In this document: positions 9,158 through 19,806 of the stretch, one piece after another
How positions within the stretch are numbered: position 1 is the stretch's first letter
Layout of the letters: every line of letters begins with the position of its first letter
DNA from: Agarophyton chilense
Taxonomy: Eukaryota > Rhodophyta > Florideophyceae > Gracilariales > Gracilariaceae
NCBI GenBank assembly: GCA_030374765.1
Contig: JARGXX010000099.1
Coordinates: 1,550,001 to 1,614,000 of the forward strand
Direction of reading: 5' to 3'
Length of the DNA: 64,000 nt
Notes under the pieces: model-generated
What the model was told of the DNA's origin: nothing
Database searches by the model: none
Seen by the model: only the letters and a program-made list of their open reading frames with translations
Position numbers and translations under genes: made by a program

Positions 9158-11608
9158 ATGGAGTTCGGCTTTGCAATAGTGATTGATGCTCTGCAACAGC
9201 CGCACATACCTTCTCGTATAACTGCCGCGCGCACCATTAAGAACGCCATCGTTGGAAATCCGACAAACAAGCGCTTGTTCTTGGCCAAAGGTGTACTACA
9301 CCCACTCATCAACGCAGCGAGCAACGAACACCCTGAATTAGCTGAACAAGCCATTGCTGCGATCGGTTCCCTTGCATGCTGTCTTCCTCCCGTACCTATC
9401 GAAAGCATTGCTAACCCTCTCTTACGGTGCCTGTTTTCGAATGATGTTCGTCCCGTAAGTGCAGCCACTCGCGCCTTGAAGCTTGTTGTATGCTCCGATG
9501 CCATAGATATCAAATCTTTAGTCCCAGTTTTTACAACTCAGGAGGTTGCGGAAAGGCTCGTCCAATTGCTGCTCTCTGAAGATGATGGTCTTGCAGAAGT
9601 TTGTGCCGTCATTGTATCTCGCATAGCTATTTCCAGAACGGAGGTTGTCGTGTTTGAACGCGCCAATGCCGTTTCCGCTCTTGTGCATATTCTTTGCCGT
9701 ACAAACCACGAGAGATGTACTGAAGCTTGTATATCTGCCCTCGCCTCTCTGTCTCAACATGACTCTTCCGTTTCTAGACAACTCACAAATGACCATGGAC
9801 TCGTCACAATAGTAATGCCTCTTACAAACTCAACAACACCCTCACTACGCCTGGCCGCGTGTCGCATTCTTACCATATTTCAATCAGATGGGCTGATAGC
9901 CCACGGGCTGGACTGCAACGTCGTTGTATCATTGGTCAATCTCCTAGACGTGCCTGCTCGTCAAATTCAAATAACTTCCGCGCGTACTCTCTCTGACCTT
10001 GTTGCAAACAACCCAGAATTGCAAAGCGTAGCTACGGAGAACAACGCCGTCTCAAAGCTGGTAAGCATATTTTCACAAACCATGTCCGACAAGGTCACTG
10101 CAGAGAACGATGATGACATGACAGATTCCGATCCAATATCCGTTCAGAAAAATGAGTATCGGACAGACTCCTGCGCCAGTGCTCTAGCAGCTATAGCATC
10201 CTTAACACGGAACATAGATGCTTCGCGCGTCGCCGTTGTTAAAGAAGACGCGCTGCCAAAGATTATAGCTGCTCTCGAAGAGGAAAATACGGATGTGGTG
10301 TTCGCTGCAGTGCAATGTATTCGCTCTCTGAGTCGAAGTGTCAAAATAGTGCGTCGCGATATAGCAGACGAGAAGATTGGTACAACTCTTCTTCGCTTAG
10401 CATCTATTTCCAATCCTGAAATTCAGAGATGTGCGAGTGCAGCTTTGTGCAATTTTGTTCTCGAGTTCTCTCCAATAAGAACTTCAATCCTTGCTAGTGG
10501 AGGTACTTCAGTTCTTATTGGTCTTCTTGGTTCAATGGACGATGAGCTGCGAGAAAATGCACTTTGGGCAGTTAAAAATTTGCTATTTAAAGCCGATTCA
10601 GGGACAAAGACAGCAGTGATGAATCAGCTTGGATACAAGAACTTGCAAGCTCTATGCACTGATAAACGTCTTAGAGTCCGTGAGCTCGCGATGAATATCA
10701 TTCGAAATCTAGCGTGCTCCGGTTCAACACAATCTCAAAGAGAACAGCTTGACGCTTTATTTGCAGCTACAGGCAATAGGTTGATATCTATACTTTCGGG
10801 TGCTCTCAAAACTGACTCTGACGGTTCAGAATTGGCTGTGCAAGCACTGTATGTGGTATGTAATATTGCCTCAGGCACTGAAGAACACAAAGCTTCGCTA
10901 ATTGATTCTGAGATTCCGCAGCTCATTTTGCAATGGACATCTAACGATGATGAAAGGGCTAGGATTGCGGCGGTCTGGTGTGCTATTAACCTTTCATGGA
11001 ATGATAAACCCTTGCAACCTCGAAGTTCTTCCCATCAAAGAAGTCAACGGCCAAGGATGCGCATGCCAAGGTTTGAAATGTTGCAGCGACAGCATTTACC
11101 CGTTCCGTCTTCTCCTTTCTCCCAAAGAGTCCTTGAAATGTCGGACAGGAATTATGACACTGTTACGGTGATTGACCGACAAGTGAACTCCTCAGATGCC
11201 GATATGGATGTGGAAACTCGTGAGGATCTGATGGCCCTTTCTTCCAGAAGACAATCTGTTCAACCTAGGGCATCACCGCGACAAGCGCCATCGTCGTCTC
11301 AGCGCAATCAAGCACCGAAAACTAGTGGCTATCAATGGAGAATTGAACGCTTACGCGAATTGGGTTTCGAAGGACGGTTACGTTCCCTCACAAATGACCC
11401 TCATATAGAAGTACAAGGAAGAGCAAGAGCTGCCCTGGAGTTTTTCGATTGTGGAGACGTTAACCCATTGGATTACAGCCCGTCTGCATTGTTAGAATAT
11501 GAGCCTTCTTCGACTTCGGTAACACCTCGTCAGTCCTCACGCACACAGCCCCATTCTATTATTCATCGTGTTCTCGCGAGTGATAGCTCAGATTCAGGTT
11601 CATCGTGA
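9158..11608 (+). CDS. ARMC8: ARMC8/GID5 armadillo protein of the GID/CTLH ubiquitin ligase
   Basis: 816 codons, no intron. Tandem armadillo/HEAT helices fill residues 1-630, for example SALVHILCRTNHERCTEACI and SVLIGLLGSMDDELRENALW, the latter in the best-conserved ARM block (about 445-480). After a Ser/Pro/Arg-rich linker (about 630-720) comes a helix pair starting WRIERLRELGFEGRLRSL at about 724. This matches the ARMC8 C-terminus, where R-x-x-x-L-x-E-L-G-F is typical, and separates it from importin alpha and Vac8. In the GID/CTLH complex this subunit docks substrate receptors onto the scaffold. An acidic insert (NDDDMTDSDP, about 319-328) and a Ser-rich tail make it longer than human ARMC8 (673). 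Start: first in-frame ATG after a pyrimidine-rich leader. Confidence 0.82.
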   Translation: MEFGFAIVIDALQQPHIPSRITAARTIKNAIVGNPTNKRLFLAKGVLHPLINAASNEHPELAEQAIAAIGSLACCLPPVPIESIANPLLRCLFSNDVRPVSAATRALKLVVCSDAIDIKSLVPVFTTQEVAERLVQLLLSEDDGLAEVCAVIVSRIAISRTEVVVFERANAVSALVHILCRTNHERCTEACISALASLSQHDSSVSRQLTNDHGLVTIVMPLTNSTTPSLRLAACRILTIFQSDGLIAHGLDCNVVVSLVNLLDVPARQIQITSARTLSDLVANNPELQSVATENNAVSKLVSIFSQTMSDKVTAENDDDMTDSDPISVQKNEYRTDSCASALAAIASLTRNIDASRVAVVKEDALPKIIAALEEENTDVVFAAVQCIRSLSRSVKIVRRDIADEKIGTTLLRLASISNPEIQRCASAALCNFVLEFSPIRTSILASGGTSVLIGLLGSMDDELRENALWAVKNLLFKADSGTKTAVMNQLGYKNLQALCTDKRLRVRELAMNIIRNLACSGSTQSQREQLDALFAATGNRLISILSGALKTDSDGSELAVQALYVVCNIASGTEEHKASLIDSEIPQLILQWTSNDDERARIAAVWCAINLSWNDKPLQPRSSSHQRSQRPRMRMPRFEMLQRQHLPVPSSPFSQRVLEMSDRNYDTVTVIDRQVNSSDADMDVETREDLMALSSRRQSVQPRASPRQAPSSSQRNQAPKTSGYQWRIERLRELGFEGRLRSLTNDPHIEVQGRARAALEFFDCGDVNPLDYSPSALLEYEPSSTSVTPRQSSRTQPHSIIHRVLASDSSDSGSS

Positions 11609-13025
11609 ACAGCTTTGTAACAAGACAACAGTTAAAGACGTTTAGTGCATTAGTTTTGTTTCTAATCAGCTCGTATCCGTGAGCAGTACAACTATAAGAA
11701 TAAATGTTTACTCCTAAACCTTATCTGCCCTAGAATGTGTAAGGTAACACCGACATGGAATATCCAGCCACAGGCTAGCGAGTCCGTGGAACAATAAGAT
11801 TTTGTGAGGAGCGAAAAGAGGTGTTCTTAGGGCTTTAATGACCAGTGGAGACACGGGCTGTTATCAGCGCGACGAGCCGCGAACCACTTTTTCACCTAAA
11901 GATTAGCGCATGTGAACATGCCAAGCTCCCAGTTTCTCCCCCGCGAGCCGACCCTTCTCCCATCATTTATATTGTTTTTCTTCACTGTTTGCGTTCATGT
12001 TCTAAATGACAACCAAAGGCAGCCATCGACAACCTTTTTCGAAAACACTGCATACAAAACAAAGCCGTAAGTTTCAAACTCACATTTTCAGCGTCCAATC
12101 CGCACTCAACTACCGATTCTTCATTGAAGATCAAGACAGACGCTAATCTTAAAAGAAAACAATAACATTACTAACGACCAATCTTCAAAGTAAAACGTAG
12201 GAACTCTACAGCCCCTGCCCTTCGAAAAACGTAATTCAGAGTTGAGGATAACACTCTGTCGAGAACGACCACCGAGCACTCTTTGACTCTTCCCTTTTGA
12301 AAACGATGTAGAATCTATCATCTACCTGTTCAAATACAAACTACAACGTATAGAAAACTTTGAACCATCAAGCAATGAACACATGCCTGCAGCCATGGAT
12401 GGACGAAGCTGACCCCCACGAGCAAATTTGTTGGCACTCTGAGTTATGTCTGAAAATCATGTTTTTGTTTATTGCGAGTTTTTATTCTAACTGCACACGT
12501 CAAAAAAGTTTACCAAGGTAAGGGCTAGCAATTCTAGCTAGCAACTAGCAGTCTAACTTTAACCAAACCCTTTCTGTGCAATTAAACTGCTGCCATTGCG
12601 AGCGAGACCTAGCGGTGCATGAGGATAGCCGAGCTCGGTCTGTCTGCGCTGGTGTCTCCGGCGGCGACGACGACGAGGGCGCTGCTGATTTGTGCGTAAA
12701 CCTGCAAATTAATTCTTTTCCGTAGTTCTCGAAATCCACCACTTGGGCTGGTAAGGTTTCCAGGATAAAAAGGTGAAGCTGAAAACGGCATGACCGATTA
12801 CGCAGGGATTTCTATGCTATTTCGGATAATCCTCCTAGTTTTCTGTTCGAGGCCAACAGGCACTGCTGACCCAGGTCGATAGTTTACGCATCTATCTATC
12901 GAGATTCTTTGTCGAGAAATCCATGTGACAACTTCCCACTGCAAATTCTTTTCATTGGTTTGAACCCATAAATTCCACCCGAACTTCACTACACAATAGT
13001 TTCACAAAGCCCATATCGTTGGACG
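11609..13025. other. intergenic spacer, no gene recognised
   Basis: Between two genes on the same strand. AT-rich around 12000-12540, with a CGGCGACGACGACGA-like run near 12660. I see no conserved coding frame or RNA gene. Confidence 0.5.
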
Positions 13026-14348
13026 ATGGAGAAATCTTCAGGGGCTATGCCCGAGATTCCTGGATTTCGCTACGATGTTGGTCGCAAACGCTATTTTAAG
13101 ATCCAGCCCGGAGAATTGAAGCAATCCCGAAACCTCGAAGAGGAACCGCTTCACCCTGCCAAGCGAATGAAGCCCAAAAGTCAATGGAATTCAGAACGCC
13201 GTACGGGGTTGTATCGATACCTCAAGGATATTGAAACCAATATTAGTCAGCCCTCTATCCTTGCCGCGAACTCTTTTCTCCTTTCTAAAGGTTTGAGAAC
13301 GTGCCTCAATGATACAGGTGGAGGGAATCCAAATTACAAGATGGGAATACTTCCTAAACATCGAAGAAAAGTCAGCGGTTACTTAAATCAGCTCGCGCCC
13401 GCAGAAAACCGGGAATCCTTGTGGGATATGGATAAAGTAAACACTTTTTTAGAGGTGAGAACGAACCATAGTGAGGTAGTCGTCAGCGCTCATCTCTATC
13501 CTATCGGGGGTTCGCGTTGGAGCATCGATTTACCCGAAGCGGTGCAAACGAAGACTTGGGCGTGTAATGGGTCTTGGCTAGTAATTGGATCCATTGTGGG
13601 TCGCTCCTATCAAGTTTTCAAACTTCGTGTCTCGGATATCAGAATCCGTGGAGAGCGGCCTCATCTCATACCTCTACGAGGACGGTTTTCAGGAGCTGTA
13701 GCCATCAACAGCAAGGGGATCCCGGCCTTAGCGATTCAAAAAAGAGTCTTTGTGCTGTGCACTGATCCAGAACAACGTGAGCCTCTTGAGCCAAGCTGGT
13801 TGTTTGATGTCTCTGGTAAATTGCCAATCGATAAATTGAAATACTTTGGACAGCGGATGGCGGGTTCGATATTCAACGGAGAAGTTTTTGTGTATGATAC
13901 GGGTTTACCGTCGTCGTCTGTGTGGAGATCTAGGGGCGGTACCCGAGTTGTTGACATAAATTCTTGCGACGATGGAAAGACTGTTTTCGTATCTTCAATG
14001 CTCAACACAAAAATGAATTTAGTATGCTGGGATACGCGAATTCCGTATGCCCGCACTCCACATGTGCGATTTGAAGGCCACAAGAATTCCCACAAACAGC
14101 TACGCTTTCACGTTGATACCAACTATGCGTGTGGCATCTTAGCAGCCGGAGGAGATGATGGTATTGTGAGGTTATGGGACGCTAGAAAAGCCGAACTCCC
14201 CTTAACCGCGATCAATCTTGACGGCGAAATACCTGAAGTCGTTAAGCTTGCGGGATTTGGAGCGGGTTTTATGTGCAATCCATGTTTATGGGTTCAAACA
14301 GATACGTCTCTTTACTTGTACCAAAGTTCTCAACATCTTCTGCATTAA
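13026..14348 (+). CDS. DCAF4/WDR21-like WD40 protein, CUL4-DDB1 adaptor
   Basis: 440 codons, no intron. The N-terminus IPGFRYDVGRKRYFKIQP (about 11-28) is the DCAF4/WDR21 signature, in which P-G-F/Y-x-Y-D precedes a K-R-Y-F motif. Weak WD40 blades follow; the clearest is at about 348-393, ending GIVRLWDARKAE. The WDAR there fits the WDxR/DWD box used by substrate receptors to contact DDB1 in CUL4 ubiquitin ligases. The middle blades are diverged and the last appears incomplete. The substrate is not predictable. Human DCAF4 has about 495 residues. Start: first ATG in frame, in a GGACGATGG context. Confidence 0.8.
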   Translation: MEKSSGAMPEIPGFRYDVGRKRYFKIQPGELKQSRNLEEEPLHPAKRMKPKSQWNSERRTGLYRYLKDIETNISQPSILAANSFLLSKGLRTCLNDTGGGNPNYKMGILPKHRRKVSGYLNQLAPAENRESLWDMDKVNTFLEVRTNHSEVVVSAHLYPIGGSRWSIDLPEAVQTKTWACNGSWLVIGSIVGRSYQVFKLRVSDIRIRGERPHLIPLRGRFSGAVAINSKGIPALAIQKRVFVLCTDPEQREPLEPSWLFDVSGKLPIDKLKYFGQRMAGSIFNGEVFVYDTGLPSSSVWRSRGGTRVVDINSCDDGKTVFVSSMLNTKMNLVCWDTRIPYARTPHVRFEGHKNSHKQLRFHVDTNYACGILAAGGDDGIVRLWDARKAELPLTAINLDGEIPEVVKLAGFGAGFMCNPCLWVQTDTSLYLYQSSQHLLH

Positions 14349-16022
14349 CAATCATCCCATGATCGAAAGCCATCAGTACGGTATCAAAAGATGGACTCCG
14401 CCTTTTGCGTAGCATTTCATCCCCGTAATATGCTCTCGCGCAGCCAGGTGAGACTATTTTTTGGATGGCTAACATGTTCATTAAAATGTGAGCGTTCGAG
14501 ATCATCACCGTCACGATGTTGGAATTACTCTTTCCTAAAAATTCCAGTTTTAACATGGGTTCAGTTCTGACGGACAGCATGCGTCTACCAAAATGTATGA
14601 ATGTTCTCGTTTGAGACTAGGCTTTTCGTTCAAGTCGAATGTTCTCGTACCTCGAACCGATCATGATTGCATGCGAGACTCACGCAGAACAGACAATTCA
14701 GCTGGATGTCATTGGAACATATGATACGAGGAAGCATTAGAATCTTGGAAGCACAAAGCCATCAGAGGGCGTTTAAGCCACTATACTTAGTCAATGAAGT
14801 TATTTCGACAGCTCTAAAGGCTTGGGGGATTGCCGAATACTCGAAGAAATTTACGATCGTGGGAGTACGAAGGGCACGAAAGGTACACAGTGCATAAGTG
14901 AGACGGTGTTTCTAGAGCGGATCCACTCAATAGGCACGTTTCATGCGATCCCATAGAACACACAGAAGAAGAACACTAAGAATTGATGCTATCAGCAATG
15001 CAACATGGTCTTTTGGAACATTGTGTGCTCTGCAGTACCTCTGAGCGACGGGAAAATTGATGATGAACAATCTATCAACCGTATCCACAGGTAAACCCGA
15101 TAAACGGTTTTCCTTAATTCTGGAAACCAACGACAATGGAGAACATCTGTATCGTCTTCCCTCGCCCTTCACCGTCGCACCGTTTGAATACTTCAGTCTT
15201 CTGGGCTCCCTGCCCTCCATTTCTCCCCTTCCATAGCCCCGCTGTTCCAGAATAGCTTCTCACACTCCGACAAGAAGCCAAAGCACTCCCTCGTTATGTT
15301 TGTGGCTTGATCGTACAGAATTAATCCGCCATGATTTCCGGTGTGTCTCCGTCAAAAACAAAGTAATCGTCGTGCACCTTTTCGCCTTTTCATGAGTGTA
15401 GCAGCGAGGCGTTCAAAAGTGATTACTTTCAGTCTTTATGGAGGAATATCGACGTTATTGAATGGGTGCCACCAACCTCGCCAAACTAGCAAAAAGGGGC
15501 GATATTCTCTCTATGGTGAGCGAGTATGGAGTGTTCCGTGTACCGCGGAATACGGTGGCATGTCGAGACGTGCGGAAAGGTGAACCTTTCAAAGTTTGAC
15601 GTGCTTATAGAGGAATTTGGTGGAAAAAATGAAAGATTCGAGATGGGCTTCGAATGACTTTCCGCATTTTGGAGTTGGCTCCCAAGAATTTGCCAGGCCT
15701 TGCGAGGAGGGTTTCGGCGATCCTGAGAATGTATAATCGTATTTCGACTGACTTCCTTGAGCAAGAAATACGGCCCAAAACGACCAAACTGGCTTTCCCA
15801 AATCTCCAGTAATCTCCACTTTTGCTTATCGATTCCCGGGTATACAGGCTTTACATGTTATATGTACATTGACACTAAGGTTGTATGTAAACTACAAGAC
15901 TAAAAACTAACCAGCACCAGTTGAGGGGGCCTTCATCACTACAGTTGTTGATAGTTGCGAGAGAGGTCGGTCGGAATGTTAAATGTGAGACACATATCGT
16001 TTCCATGACAACGAAAGTGTAA
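14349..16022. other. intergenic region, at most one small gene
   Basis: Apart from a weak 97-codon candidate on the minus strand (14927-15220), no frame here resembles a known protein. No repeat or RNA gene seen. Confidence 0.45.
14927..15220 (-). CDS. hypothetical small protein with C-terminal membrane segment
   Basis: 97 codons. A basic, Arg-rich N-terminal half is followed by a hydrophobic stretch (VALLIASILSVLLLCVLW, about 73-90) and a short basic end (DRMKRAY), the layout of a tail-anchored or single-pass membrane protein. I recognise no family. It may equally be a chance frame: there is no neighbouring gene in an operon-like arrangement, and no codon-usage test was possible. A faint likeness to the first helix of REEP/HVA22 proteins was considered, but no following exon was found. 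Confidence 0.25.
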   Translation of the reverse strand: MEGREPRRLKYSNGATVKGEGRRYRCSPLSLVSRIKENRLSGLPVDTVDRLFIINFPVAQRYCRAHNVPKDHVALLIASILSVLLLCVLWDRMKRAY

Positions 16023-16876
16023 TTATAGCTGTCCACAATCGGTTATTTGGCATGTCTTGACGATACGAGCTCTTTGCTTGTCATCTCTATTGAACACTTG
16101 GGCACACTCCTCAATTGCGTTGAGAACAGGGAATGAGTCTTTGGCGACTTGCCCAAAAACGGTATGCTTACCATCCACTGCCGAAACGCACGCATTCAAG
16201 AAGAAAAGAGTGTTAGCAAGCAGCAAAAAAAGCTCGCGACGCGTAAAGCAATTCAGGTATGTGGTTTAAACATACGCCAGTCTGTGCCCTTTGGATCAAC
16301 GACGATCATAAATTGGGAGTTATTAGTGTGGGGTCCGGAATTGGCCATACTCACGACACCGTATTGGTCGTGACATAACTTGTGCAAGTTCTCGTCTGCG
16401 AATGACCGGCCGTATATAGAACGCCCACCACGCCCCTCCTTCGACTTGGTCTTCAGTTCGACATCTCCCGATTGGAGGACGAAACCAGGAACAATTCGAT
16501 GGAACTTGCAGAACTGGTAAGAAAGGTCATGTTCACCTGTACACAAAGCACGGAAATTCTCGCATGTACGCGGCTGAATGTCCGGACGGAGATTGATGAT
16601 AATTCGGCCTGCTGGGGATGCATCGATAGAGACATCCAGGTAGCACTTCATGCGCTTGTGAAGCAGTCGTGGGCGCGCAACTTTGGTGGGTACGGCGGTT
16701 GTTTGCACGACGACCTCTGCAAGGAACAAACGCAATTGAGGTCAGCATGAGGTACAGACGAGCGGGCTGTGGTTGGGCAGGAACTTACGACCATGGTCGG
16801 GATCTCCAGGGAAGGTTGCGGTGACTCGAGGCCTAGGGTTAGATTTTGGCTTGGTCTTCGAGACAGACTGGCCCAT
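16023..16876 (-). CDS. cyclophilin-type peptidyl-prolyl isomerase, three exons
   Basis: Joined from exons 16876-16789, 16716-16276 and 16177-16023 (227 codons). The introns (72 and 98 nt) have GTAAGT and GTATGT donors, CAG acceptors and TGCTGAC/TGCTAAC branch-point words. The downstream exons carry the full cyclophilin fold: FHRIVPGFVLQSGD (101-114) with catalytic Arg103, then FADENL, SMANSGPHTNNSQF (152-165), and WLDGKHTVFG (176-185) spanning the second splice junction, with Trp176 and His181 equivalent to W121 and H126 of human CypA. The first exon gives a 50-residue basic extension beginning MGQSVSKTK, a good N-myristoylation consensus (Gly2, Ser5 or Ser6, basic follow-up), so membrane attachment is possible. 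All active-site positions I can check are present. It could accelerate proline isomerisation at a membrane. The frame is closed upstream by a TGA, supporting this start. Confidence 0.9.
16178..16275 (-). other. spliceosomal intron 2 of the cyclophilin gene
   Basis: 98 nt, GTATGT donor at 16275 and CGGCAG acceptor ending at 16178, with TTGCTAACAC as branch site. Removing it turns a broken motif into WLDGKH, the expected cyclophilin sequence. Confidence 0.92.
16717..16788 (-). other. spliceosomal intron 1 of the cyclophilin gene
   Basis: 72 nt, GTAAGT donor at 16788, CTTGCAG acceptor ending at 16717, ATGCTGACC branch site. Splicing restores one frame from MGQSVSKTK into the catalytic domain. 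Confidence 0.85.
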
Positions 16877-18354
16877 GACAGCGGAATGAGAAGCAGGCGC
16901 GCGAGGGGCAATGGCACAGAAAGCTATCGGTCAAGGGCGTTAGATGCGAAAAAGAAGAACGGGGGTAGAGTGGGGGAAATTGCGACGTGGGCGACTGCGA
17001 AAGGTCGCGAATGGAGAATGGAATGGAAAGAGTCCATGCTAAAGAGGAGGAGAGGGAGGGAGGAGCGGGGTCGTAGGGCGCTTGTAGGGGCGATGCGGTG
17101 GAGCTGACGACAACAACAGACACATGAAAGGCAATGTGGCCGTTGCAGGCGCGTGCGTGGCACGTCTGCGGAGTGCGCAATCTCTGGCGGGGAGCGCCCT
17201 GCGCCGTGAGGTTGATTTGTGCACGCTGCGCGACTGCCACGTTGTGCGGCCCGATCTAACGGTCGTGCCTCGACCAACAGTCTATCATTGTTGCAGAGCT
17301 CGTCCGCGTGCCACCTCCGTGCCAATGAAGCCTGGTGCAACCCGTTGAAGTGCTCAGACTTCTCGCCATTCGCTCTGCACAACGTTCCGAGTGAAGTCGT
17401 CACACGGTCGGGTCGTTGGTCTGTCACTCACCCTGCCACGTGAGCTCACAGCCTATAGTTTCGAAACGAATCGCGAAGCTCTCCAATGCGCAGTCGTTCT
17501 TGTGTGATTGGCTCATGTCGCTCGCCCATGTCAATCCGCCGGCGAAAGCACTGTCTCGCACAAGGATACCTACCCTTGGCGCTGAGAGGGTGAGAGACCA
17601 CCAAAGAGCTATATCGCTTTCTCACGATACACGCCGCGAAATGCACCCTTCTAGAGCTTCTGCTGTGCGCTCTCAGCTTGCTGCTTCGTTCATCGCCGTC
17701 TGTTGTTTCCCGACGCTCGTCTTTTCAGCATAAACGCACGTTGGCGAGCACTGCGCTCAACTGTAGCTAGCAAGCAACAGATGAACCCCAGCCTGAACAT
17801 GCGACCAATGTTCGCTCCGTTCTTTGCGCCGTTCCGGCAGCCCGTTTCTCTGCGAATCGCTGCGAATCGCTGACCATCCGCGCCACGCAGTCTGTCCCAT
17901 CGTACCCTGCAACTGCTGCGGCCCACGAGTTGCTGCTACTTTGTTCTTGTCATACACGGAGGTACGTCCCTCGGTGCCCTTGCTAATATGCTCCGAACAG
18001 CACACGGCTGCAACTCGCTCACATGGGTTAAGTCACCTACTTCACGCCATCGGGCCATTCACAACCCACATCTCCTCTTGCACACTGCGAGCACCCCTGT
18101 TTTCGTCACATAGTTACGCCATGAACCCATGTTTGTTGCAATCATCCACCATCGTCTTGTCCCGCATACTGATACTCTTATCACTCGCTCTTTTTACAAC
18201 TTTCCCGTTATCGATTCCATAATATACTTGGCCTACCTCAACCCTTCAAGTCTTCTGTCTACAGTGGAGACCAGTCCTCTTTCCCTCCCCCGCCTCGCTG
18301 TGGAAACCAAAGGTTCTGCATGTCCGTAACACTGCGGTGTCCAGCCCTTGCATC
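16877..18354. other. divergent promoter region between cyclophilin and tyrosinase
   Basis: About 1.5 kb, GC-rich near 17000-17250, with polypyrimidine tracts just before the tyrosinase start. Open frames on both strands overlap and carry no recognisable motif. No RNA gene seen. Confidence 0.45.
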
Positions 18355-18690
18355 ATGAGATTCTTTCAGCTCTGGCTCATCGCAGCTCTCTCCGTCGTAT
18401 TTTTCATCTCCCCTGCTCGGGCTCAGGACCAATGTACCCTCAGTTCTAGCGGAGCTTGGTGTTGCATCCAGCAGTTCCGTTGCGGAACTACCAGATGCGT
18501 AATTGATAGAGAGTAAGTTTCACAATATGCAACCTATTCGCAACATTAACCGTATTCGTCTAACCGGCATAAACTTCTACCTTTCGATAGATGCATGCGT
18601 GGCGCCGCCTTTTGCAGGTCCACTGTGTGTACGCGTCCGGGAGAACCAAGGCCTGGAGCTCCCCCCGCCCCCGCTCCGGCTCCAACAGCA

Positions 18691-18726
<36 letters not shown>

Positions 18727-19806
18727 GCCCCCGCTCCGGCCGCGGAGCCGACGAACAACGATCCCAACGCTGCCCCAGCGCTTCGTCTTGAGGATGCCGT
18801 GCCGACCGCATATGATGACCTTTTGAACTGTGGAGACACCCGTACTCGTCGAGAGATTCGGGACCTTAGTGATGAAGAGTGGAATAACTTTGCCAATGCT
18901 CTGAACGAGCTTCGCAACCGCCCAAGTCGTGTTGACCCCAATCGCAGTCAGTTTGAAGACATGGCTAGAGTTCATCAGCAATTTGTGCGCGAGGGACATG
19001 GAGGCTCCTACTTCCTTCCGTGGCACCGCCTTTTCATTCTTTTGTTGGAGAACCTTCTTCGTGAGATAAACCCATCGGTTTCTGTCCCGTATTGGAATTG
19101 GGCCGTTGATGGTGATGACCCTGCTTTGTCGAACATTTGGAGTAGGACTGGAGGAGCCGTCCGTAACGGAAATGGTCAAGCGACTTGTATCCCGAACTGG
19201 CCCTTCCAAAACATGCAAACAAACCATCCGAATACTCACTGTGTCGCGCGAGGGTTTGTTTCCGGCAGTTCTGGATCTATGATTTCTCTTGACAACTGGC
19301 TCACTATTCAAGCTCTGATGGATAGCAGTGTTTCCTTTTATGACTTCACCACCGCTTTGGAGGCCACTCATGGTCGCCCTCATGTTGGTATTGGTGGTGA
19401 TATGTCTGTCCTGGGAACAGCTCCGAATGACCCAATGTTTTTCTTACACCATTGCTTTGTAGACTATATTTACTACAGGTGGCAGACTAACGGAAATGGT
19501 TCGCCTGAGAGATTTGGCGGAATCAACCCGGGTGTACAAGGGCGAGTTCGAAGGGGTGACATATTGGGCGCGTTCCAGAGGACTGTTCGTCATGCTCAGA
19601 ACTTGCAATGCGTAGAATACGCTGGTTTCTCCGGAAATGTCAACTTCAACACCAACAGCGGCGGTGCATCATTAGCTGTGGATGAAATTCCTCCAGAATT
19701 CATCACCAAAAATCATCTGAACGGAACGAGGATCAAAGAAGGCCGTGACATTCTTCAACACATTCTAGATGATGCTCTCACTGGCGGCAGCGGTAGCAGC
19801 ACTTGA
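18355..19806 (+). CDS. secreted tyrosinase (type-3 copper oxidase), two exons
   Basis: Joined from 18355-18512 and 18591-19806 (457 codons). Exon 1 encodes a signal peptide (MRFFQLWLIAALSVVFFIS, cleavage likely after ARA) and the start of a small eight-Cys region that the intron splits (Cys in QC, WCC, RC, RC, EC, FC, VC). An Ala-Pro repeat linker (about 78-104) leads to the catalytic domain. Copper A ligands should be His181 (ARVHQQF), His189 (GHGGSYFLPWH) and His198 (WHRLF). Copper B ligands are His313, His317 (THGRPHVG) and one of the HH pair at 339-340 in PNDPMFFLHHCFVD. Both copper sites look intact, so phenol hydroxylase/catechol oxidase activity is expected, outside the cell or in the secretory path. 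Possible roles: phenolic cross-linking, pigment or defence. Upstream pyrimidine-rich leader. Substrate not predictable. Confidence 0.9.
18513..18590 (+). other. spliceosomal intron of the tyrosinase gene
   Basis: 78 nt, GTAAGT donor, GTCTAACCGG branch word, TTTCGATAG acceptor. It joins a GA|A codon and connects the signal-peptide exon to the catalytic exon in one frame; without it the tyrosinase lacks a secretion signal. Confidence 0.9.
18657..18748. repeat. GCTCCG hexamer run encoding an Ala-Pro linker
   Basis: Imperfect GCTCCG/GCCCCC units in the tyrosinase gene, coding for Ala-Pro pairs between the Cys-rich N-terminus and the catalytic domain. Probably length-variable in steps of two residues. 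Confidence 0.8.

Noticed and set aside
14927-15220. First exon of a REEP/HVA22 membrane-shaping protein
   Set aside because: Only one hydrophobic helix, no donor site at the end of the frame and no second exon found downstream.
18577-19383. 268-codon frame antisense to the tyrosinase
   Set aside because: Ends in the mirror of the Ala-Pro repeat; the plus strand holds the conserved copper-binding motifs.
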